Part shown: piece after piece, positions 30,600-35,468 of the stretch | Position numbering within the stretch: position 1 is the stretch's first letter | Layout: each line of letters starts with the position of its first letter | Assembly: GCA_002440705.1 (NCBI GenBank) | Contig: DJVA01000060.1 | Coordinates: 1 to 35,468, forward strand | Direction: 5' to 3' | Source of the DNA: Flavobacteriaceae bacterium UBA6268 | GTDB taxonomy: Bacteria; Bacteroidota; Bacteroidia; Flavobacteriales; Flavobacteriaceae | Length of the DNA: 35,468 bases | Translations under genes and position numbers: made by a program | Notes under the pieces: generated by a model | The model's input: only the letters and a program-made list of their open reading frames with translations | Databases searched by the model: none | Told to the model about the DNA's origin: nothing

Positions 30600-31141
30600 C
30601 CTTTCGCTTGGAAAATACGCACTTCCAAAGCTCCTTGCCCATACTTCTGGTAATTGGCATCGTAATAATCCAAGTGATCGTATTTTCGGAGCATAAATTC
30701 TAGTTCTGCTCTTAGAACACCGTCACCAACTCCGTGGATGAACACAATTTTCTGGATTTTTTTTTGAATGGCGAATTCCAACTTGTGGCGGGCAGTATCC
30801 AATTGTAATGACAACATGTCGTATGCAGACATTCCTTTCTCGTTGGGTATTAATTGATGAATGTGCAAATCGACTTCCATAGCAGGCTCATTGCGCTTTT
30901 TTGGCTTTACCCTAGCAGAATTCCTTGTCTTTTCCTCTTCCTTATGAAGGTAAGTAGTTTGAGAAACGTCAAGGTTTCGCAACGCTTTTGAATCTTCTAA
31001 AATCAAATCATCAGGCGCATAAACCAATTCAAAGCCATCTTGGGTTTGCACGGTCACTTCATTTGCGGTTGTCATGACAACAACCCCGAATATTTCTTCA
31101 TCCAAAACCGAAACCCTATCTCCTGTGGAAAATGTCTTCAT
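30596..31141 (-). CDS. Smr-domain protein with DUF2027-like N-terminus
   Basis: A 181-residue cytoplasmic protein. Residues 1-50 form a small SH3-like beta fold (GDRVSVLDEEIFGVVV, VQTQDGFELVYAPDDL), followed by a basic linker. Residues 88-178 form the Smr domain with DLHIHQL and the signature HGVGDGVLR (136-144), ending GALEVRIF. Smr domains, as in the MutS2 C-terminus, are endonucleases or DNA/RNA structure binders; the DLH and HGxGxG elements are intact. The form SH3-like plus Smr is common in Bacteroidota, with unknown biological role. The start at 31141 fits the domain start. Confidence 0.88.
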   Translation of the reverse strand: MKTFSTGDRVSVLDEEIFGVVVMTTANEVTVQTQDGFELVYAPDDLILEDSKALRNLDVSQTTYLHKEEEKTRNSARVKPKKRNEPAMEVDLHIHQLIPNEKGMSAYDMLSLQLDTARHKLEFAIQKKIQKIVFIHGVGDGVLRAELEFMLRKYDHLDYYDANYQKYGQGALEVRIFQAKG

Positions 31142-31212
31142 GGTATTTAGTTATTGACTGCACGTAATCATTGTTAAATTTAATTGATGAAATAGGAAAA
31201 TACTTACTAAAA

Positions 31213-31242
31213 TTGCCCTAAATTCAAAAAAAATTATATTTT
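31213..31242 (+). promoter_or_regulatory. Promoter of the T9SS cargo gene
   Basis: TTG (31213-31215), 19 bases, then TATATTTT (31235-31242), one base off TAnnTTTG. It lies 58 bases before the ATG at 31301. Confidence 0.45.
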
Positions 31243-31300
31243 TACAAAGTGTAACTGAGTCATTTGCCCCCTATTAGACTCTAATATTAACATAAAAAGT

Positions 31301-33202
31301 ATGAAAAACCTACTACTCCCTTCAGCTATGCTCCTACTGGCGTTGCCCATGTTTTCGCAGCTGTACGTAACACCCAACACCACTACTTCAACAGATTCGT
31401 ATGTGTATGTGAATGATCAAGTGCTTTTTGTTGAGCAAGATGTCAATATGGTTCAGAACACATACAATGCTGCAACTACTGCAAGTTTGTATTTGCGTAA
31501 TGGAGCACAATTGATACAAGGTACTACTGGATCTGCCAACAATGGTACTGGGCTACTTTCTGTCTATCAAACCATCGACACCACCAGTGCTTTTCACTAT
31601 ACCTTTTGGAATCCTCCTGTAGGACTGCCTTCTGGTGGAGCTGGAAATACCAATGCCGGGATTAGCCGTTATTACGATTGTGATACGTGTGGAGACCAAA
31701 CCACTTCAGCTACCCTAGTAAGTACAACAACAGGCTATAACGGTAACTCAATAACCAATCCAATGACGGTTTCTACCCGTTGGATTTACAAAAAATTATC
31801 TTCTCCAGACAATGATGCAGAAGCCAACTGGGTTCGCATCAATGGAACGGATGCCGTGCCAGCTGGATATGGAATGATTATGAAAGGGGTAAGTGATCCT
31901 GGTTCGCTAGGCACCTATGTCCTTAATGTTGATTTCGATCTCCGTGGAAGACCCAATAATGGTACCATATCTGTTCCAGTGAATACGGGATCTGTGCAGC
32001 GTGTTTTGGTAGGGAACCCCTACCCTTCTGCCATTGACCTTAAAACATTTTGGACGGATAATCCTAATGTAACCGAGATTCGCTTTTGGGACGAGCCCAA
32101 AGATAGTGAGTTCAGTCATTATTATGTAGACAAATCAGGAGGCTGGGGAACTTGGGTTCCCGGCAGCGCTGGAGACACTCAAGGTATTTACTCGCCGCCA
32201 ACTTTTGCCAATTATGATGCTTCAGGAATAGGTGGAGCTGCTGGAACTGGTGCCGGTGCAGACTACCCACGCAGGTACTCCCCAATTGCCCAGGGATTTG
32301 AGGTGCGTACAGATGGTTCGCTTGCTTCGGTACAATTCAACAACGGCCAACGGGTATATGTAAAACAAGATGGGGTCAATTCTACTTTTCGTGGACTCAT
32401 GGATGAGAATGGAGAAACTGAAGCGAATAACCCTTCAGGTTCTTCCGATCCAAGTGGCTCCGGAAATCCTCCTCCTTATGAAATTGCCTCGCAATTGATG
32501 CGCATCAATTTTGTTATGGACGAAACCTATACACGCCAACTAATACTTGGTTTTAGTGAAGATGCTACTGATGGGTTTGATCGTGGATATGACGCCCGTA
32601 GTCCTATGGATGCTAAAGGAGCTGAAGCCTTTTTCCCAATCCGAAATCTAGAAAATGATTTAACACAGCCTTATGTTATTAACTTTGTTCGTTTCCAAAT
32701 GGGCAAAAAAATACCATTAAGCTTTACTTTGAACCACCAAACTTCAATCTTGGTGAAAGTAAAAGAAACCTATAATTTCCCTGCAGGGATTAAGGCTTAT
32801 TTACGAGATGATCTCAACAATACCACCCAACAAATTTCCGATGGATCTGAAGTGAATCTCCTTCTGAATACTGGTGATTACGATGACCGTTTCTATATTA
32901 TATTTATTAAGCCAGGTGATGATTCAGATATTAAATCATCCAAAGAAGTAATCACCAATGTTGACTTTTTCCAGAACAATCCAGCCAGGCAATTGGAAGT
33001 TTCCAACCCAGAAGGTTATGATGTGAAATTGGTCAATATTTTCGATATGTCAGGAAAGCTTGTTTACAGTGAAAAAAATGCAGGAAACAGCACACGGCTT
33101 ACATTTCCAACAAACAATTTCAGTGATGGTGTGTATTTAGTAAAGCTCACAACGAATGATAATGTGGTGATTGATTATAAAATGAATGTTTTCAATAAGT
33201 AA
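31301..33202 (+). CDS. Large secreted protein with C-terminal T9SS sorting domain
   Basis: A 633-residue exported protein with signal peptide 1-19, ending MFSQ. The mature region is a long beta-rich body with Thr, Asn, Gly and Ser-rich stretches (TTTSTDSYVYVNDQVLFV, TFWNPPVGLPSGG, LVGNPYPSAIDLKTFW). The NPYPS block is typical of Bacteroidota surface adhesin-like proteins. The last ~80 residues are the type A sorting domain: VDFFQNNPARQLEVSN, VKLVNIFDMSGKLVYS, FPTNNFSDGVYLVKLTTNDN, ending MNVFNK. That domain directs export by type IX secretion to the cell surface. No enzyme motif was recognised; a surface or matrix structural role is inferred only. Confidence 0.9.
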   Translation: MKNLLLPSAMLLLALPMFSQLYVTPNTTTSTDSYVYVNDQVLFVEQDVNMVQNTYNAATTASLYLRNGAQLIQGTTGSANNGTGLLSVYQTIDTTSAFHYTFWNPPVGLPSGGAGNTNAGISRYYDCDTCGDQTTSATLVSTTTGYNGNSITNPMTVSTRWIYKKLSSPDNDAEANWVRINGTDAVPAGYGMIMKGVSDPGSLGTYVLNVDFDLRGRPNNGTISVPVNTGSVQRVLVGNPYPSAIDLKTFWTDNPNVTEIRFWDEPKDSEFSHYYVDKSGGWGTWVPGSAGDTQGIYSPPTFANYDASGIGGAAGTGAGADYPRRYSPIAQGFEVRTDGSLASVQFNNGQRVYVKQDGVNSTFRGLMDENGETEANNPSGSSDPSGSGNPPPYEIASQLMRINFVMDETYTRQLILGFSEDATDGFDRGYDARSPMDAKGAEAFFPIRNLENDLTQPYVINFVRFQMGKKIPLSFTLNHQTSILVKVKETYNFPAGIKAYLRDDLNNTTQQISDGSEVNLLLNTGDYDDRFYIIFIKPGDDSDIKSSKEVITNVDFFQNNPARQLEVSNPEGYDVKLVNIFDMSGKLVYSEKNAGNSTRLTFPTNNFSDGVYLVKLTTNDNVVIDYKMNVFNK

Positions 33203-33225
33203 ATGTTCGTTAATTTTAGATATCG

Positions 33226-33256
33226 AAGGCCGGAAAGTAGTTTCCGGCCTTTTTTT
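33226..33256 (+). terminator. Strong terminator of the T9SS cargo gene
   Basis: An 11-bp stem AAGGCCGGAAA/TTTCCGGCCTT with loop GTAG (33226-33236, 33241-33251) and a run of T. It starts 24 bases after the stop. Confidence 0.93.
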
Positions 33257-33360
33257 ATAAAAACATGCTATATGATTTCATTGAATTTGAGTAATTTCTA
33301 GGTAAAATTTCATTTTTTTGATTACATTTAAAATCTATTAACTAACTAATCTTTATTACT

Positions 33361-33642
33361 ATGGAAAATCAACCCAAACCAAAAAATTACTTAGTCGAGT
33401 CCATTTTGGTGACTATATTTTGTTGTCTCGTTTTTGGAATTATCGGAATTGTAAACGCCTCTAAAGTAAATTCAGAATATGCTGCAGGAAATTATGAAGG
33501 CGCGTTGAAAGCATCACAGGATGCCAAAAAATGGACCATGTGGGGATTCATCGTGGGTGCCGCCATTCTTCTAATTTATGTAATCCTTTATTTTGTGATG
33601 GGAGTTGCCATCTTGGGCATGGGTGCCGGAATGGGTTCCTAA
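33361..33642 (+). CDS. CD225/dispanin-family membrane protein
   Basis: A 93-residue protein of the CD225 type: a short Pro/Lys N-terminus (MENQPKPKNYL), a first half-buried hydrophobic segment (VESILVTIFCCLVFGIIGIV), the conserved loop NASKVNSEYAAGNYEGALKASQDAKKW, and a second hydrophobic helix (about 58-85). Bacterial dispanins are common in Bacteroidota and have no established role; the animal interferon-induced proteins share the fold. It lies ten bases before the DUF2752 gene and probably shares its transcript. Confidence 0.85.
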   Translation: MENQPKPKNYLVESILVTIFCCLVFGIIGIVNASKVNSEYAAGNYEGALKASQDAKKWTMWGFIVGAAILLIYVILYFVMGVAILGMGAGMGS

Positions 33643-33652
33643 TCTAAAGCCT

Positions 33653-34051
33653 GTGGTTTCTAACACCAAGAAACGAACCTTAATAATAATATTGCTGGCA
33701 GTTTTGTCAGCAATTTATTTTTTATACAACCCGGAAACAAGTGGCTTTCCGGGCTGTCCCTTACATGCCCTTACGGGCATCTACTGCCCTGGTTGCGGAA
33801 GCCAGCGTGCCTTTCATAGTTTGCTGCATTTTGACCTTTTAAAAACGGCAGATTATAACATACTTTTTATCCCGGCATTGTTTGTTGTAATCTACAATGA
33901 AGGGATCCGCGCCTACAATTACTTTGGAAAAAAGAATTTACAAAATTATGTCTACCACCCAAGTTTTCCCAAGGCAGTTCTCATTACTGTGATCATTTTT
34001 TGGATCCTACGGAATATTCCCATCCAGCCATTCAGTTGGCTGGCCCCCTAA
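33653..34051 (+). CDS. DUF2752 membrane protein
   Basis: A 132-residue protein with the DUF2752 signature CPLHALTGIYCPGCGSQRAFHSLLHFDLLKTADYN (two CP motifs and PGCGxxR) between an N-terminal membrane span (about 10-26) and two later spans. The family is widespread and uncharacterised; the cysteine cluster could bind metal or be a redox pair. The start is uncertain: GTG at 33653 gives VVSNTKKRTLIII, a normal start for this family, and is chosen. An ATG at 33605 inside the CD225 gene is the only in-frame ATG upstream and would add an odd Trp/Pro-rich stretch. Confidence 0.78.
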   Translation: MVSNTKKRTLIIILLAVLSAIYFLYNPETSGFPGCPLHALTGIYCPGCGSQRAFHSLLHFDLLKTADYNILFIPALFVVIYNEGIRAYNYFGKKNLQNYVYHPSFPKAVLITVIIFWILRNIPIQPFSWLAP

Positions 34052-34054
34052 CAA

Positions 34055-35296
34055 TTACTCAAATTCCTTTAGGGTCTTGATGATGATGGAAATACAATCC
34101 CTAAGCTGTGTTTCTGTCATCACCAAAGGTGGAGCAAAACGAATGATGTTCCCGTGGGTGGGTTTTGCCAAGAGACCATGATCCCGGAGTCGTAGGCAAA
34201 TATTCCAGGCGGTATCCCCATCTTCGGAATCATCAATAACTATCGCATTCAGAAGTCCTTTACCTCTTACTTTTTGAACAATGATACTGTGTTCGATGTA
34301 TTTATTAAGTTCATCACGGAAAATGTGCCCCAAGCGATCTGCATTTTCAGCAAGATGTTCATCCCTAACCACTTCCAAAGCAGCCATAGCGACTGCAGCA
34401 GCTAGAGGATTTCCGCCAAAGGTAGAACCATGGGATCCCGGCGTAATGACATTCATGATAGGACTATCGGCCAATACCGCAGAAACGGGATACACCCCTC
34501 CGCTTAACGCTTTCCCAAGAACAAGAACATCGGGCTTAACTTCTTCATGATCTACGGCCAATAATTTTCCTGTACGTGCAATTCCGGTTTGTACTTCGTC
34601 AGCAATAAAAAGCACATTGTATTGTTCGCACAATGCCTTCGCCTTTCTCAGGTAGCCATCCGAAGGAACGTAAACACCGGCTTCCCCTTGTATGGGTTCC
34701 ACCAAAAAGCCAGCAACATTAGCATGTTCCTTCAAGGCGTGTTCCAAAGCTTCTAAATCGTCATAGGCTACTTTGATGAACCCCTGAGTATAGGGGCCAA
34801 AATTCTTTCGGGCCACAGGGTCGTTGGAAAAGGATATAATGGTTGTGGTTCGCCCATGAAAATTATTGGAACACACAATAATTTCAGCTTGGTTTTCGGG
34901 AATTTTCTTTTCAACGTAAGCCCAACGCCTGCAAATTTTGATGGCAGTTTCCACTGCTTCTGCCCCGGTGTTCATGGGCAATAGTTTATCAAACCCAAAA
35001 TAGTTGGCTGCAAATTGCTCATACTTACCTAGCATGTCATTGTAAAATGCCCTGGACGTAAGTGTTAACTTTTGCGCTTGGTTTGCAAGTGCCGAAACAA
35101 TCTTTGGATGGCAATGTCCTTGGTTTACAGCAGAATAGGCGGATAAAAAATCATAATAACGCTTCCCTTCTACGTCCCACACATAAACACCTTCCCCGCG
35201 TTCCAAAACTACGGGCAATGGGTGGTAATTGTGGGCCCCAAATTTGTTTTCCAATGAAATGGCTTCTTGCGACAAGCTTTTTTCTACTACTGACAT
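34055..35296 (-). CDS. rocD: Ornithine--oxo-acid aminotransferase
   Basis: A 413-residue PLP enzyme converting ornithine and 2-oxoglutarate to glutamate semialdehyde and glutamate. It has the ornithine-aminotransferase N-terminus GAHNYHPLPVVLERGEGVYVWDVEG and MNTGAEAVETAIK. The PLP site is FIADEVQTG with Schiff-base Lys262 in LGKALSGGVYPVSA, and STFGGNPLA follows. Length and motifs match OAT rather than acetylornithine aminotransferase. The ATG at 35296 (MSVVEKSLSQE) is chosen; a further ATG at 35383 would start inside the divergent gene. Its stop is three bases from the DUF2752 stop. Confidence 0.92.
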   Translation of the reverse strand: MSVVEKSLSQEAISLENKFGAHNYHPLPVVLERGEGVYVWDVEGKRYYDFLSAYSAVNQGHCHPKIVSALANQAQKLTLTSRAFYNDMLGKYEQFAANYFGFDKLLPMNTGAEAVETAIKICRRWAYVEKKIPENQAEIIVCSNNFHGRTTTIISFSNDPVARKNFGPYTQGFIKVAYDDLEALEHALKEHANVAGFLVEPIQGEAGVYVPSDGYLRKAKALCEQYNVLFIADEVQTGIARTGKLLAVDHEEVKPDVLVLGKALSGGVYPVSAVLADSPIMNVITPGSHGSTFGGNPLAAAVAMAALEVVRDEHLAENADRLGHIFRDELNKYIEHSIIVQKVRGKGLLNAIVIDDSEDGDTAWNICLRLRDHGLLAKPTHGNIIRFAPPLVMTETQLRDCISIIIKTLKEFE

Positions 35297-35297
35297 A

Positions 35298-35468
35298 ATG
35301 AAAAATTTAAAAATAAAAGTTTTACCTATTTGCATTGTGGCAAGTAGTTTAATGGCAACAGCAATAACTGCTTGCAAAGACAATCAACCCAAAGAAAAAT
35401 CGGTCGTGGACCAAATGGTGGAACAATCCAAAGCAAAAGAAATGGAACATAAAAATGTAAATGAAGCA
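35298..35468 (+). CDS. Putative lipoprotein, cut by the window edge
   Basis: The ATG at 35298 opens MKNLKIKVLPICIVASSLMA, followed by TAITAC, a plausible lipobox (Cys26). After the Cys, the frame is hydrophilic and helical (DQMVEQSKAKEMEHKNVNEA) and stays open for all 57 codons to the edge. Its start codon is one base from that of rocD on the other strand, so its promoter must lie in the rocD coding region. No function can be given. Confidence 0.65.
   Translation, partial: MKNLKIKVLPICIVASSLMATAITACKDNQPKEKSVVDQMVEQSKAKEMEHKNVNEA

Noticed and set aside
1..35468. CRISPR array, tRNA or rRNA
   Set aside because: No spaced direct repeats, cloverleaf or rRNA-like block was found; all gaps are short.

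Overview
The window is chromosomal DNA of a Bacteroidota, almost certainly a marine member of the Flavobacteriaceae. Four things point there. Gene content: a type IX secretion C-terminal sorting domain, a TonB-dependent receptor with a carboxypeptidase-like N-terminus, PorT-like small beta-barrels, RNase Y beside ZapA, and several flavobacterial proteins of unknown function. Secreted proteins start MKK/MKN with a short signal ending in -AQ or -SQ. Promoter boxes resemble TTG-N19/20-TAnnTTTG. Purine-rich Shine-Dalgarno sequences are absent and start codons follow A/T-rich leaders. No rRNA, tRNA, insertion sequence, prophage or CRISPR array was seen, and no gene-free stretch exceeds about 215 bases.

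Layout. 1-5952: an envelope and housekeeping mix: a cut secreted protein with a small membrane partner, an OmpA lipoprotein, an SDR, a VanX-type dipeptidase, DUF3817 overlapping a YbdG-type mechanosensitive channel, and a thioesterase/DUF72 pair. 6082-13636: a secreted LolA-like protein, a 1030-residue Asp-box propeller protein, an aldehyde dehydrogenase and small conserved proteins. 13769-17103: a tight three-gene operon of an anchored double-OmpA-fold protein, a membrane/HhH protein and a sodium:solute symporter. 17134-19662: four consecutive small outer-membrane beta-barrel genes on the minus strand, separated by strong terminators and sharing leader sequences; two of the gaps are copies of one ~91-bp module. 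19833-21758: XerD and an aldo/keto reductase. 21786-24157: a minus-strand locus of coiled-coil protein, ZapA, a probable 6S RNA and RNase Y. 24303-28466: an M23 peptidase and a TonB receptor. 28463-35468: a cysteine desulfurase, a calcium-repeat lipoprotein, an Smr-domain protein, a large T9SS cargo protein, CD225 and DUF2752 membrane proteins, ornithine aminotransferase and the start of a lipoprotein.

The common theme is cell-envelope biology: peptidoglycan binding and cleavage, outer-membrane barrels, secretion, osmotic protection and division. The genome is compact: four convergent pairs overlap at their stop codons, and one divergent pair has start codons one base apart.

I found no convincing defence island or other obviously new multi-gene machine. 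The items most worth a second look are the probable 6S RNA between zapA and rny, the duplicated terminator-palindrome-leader module in the barrel cluster, and the OmpA/HhH/symporter operon.
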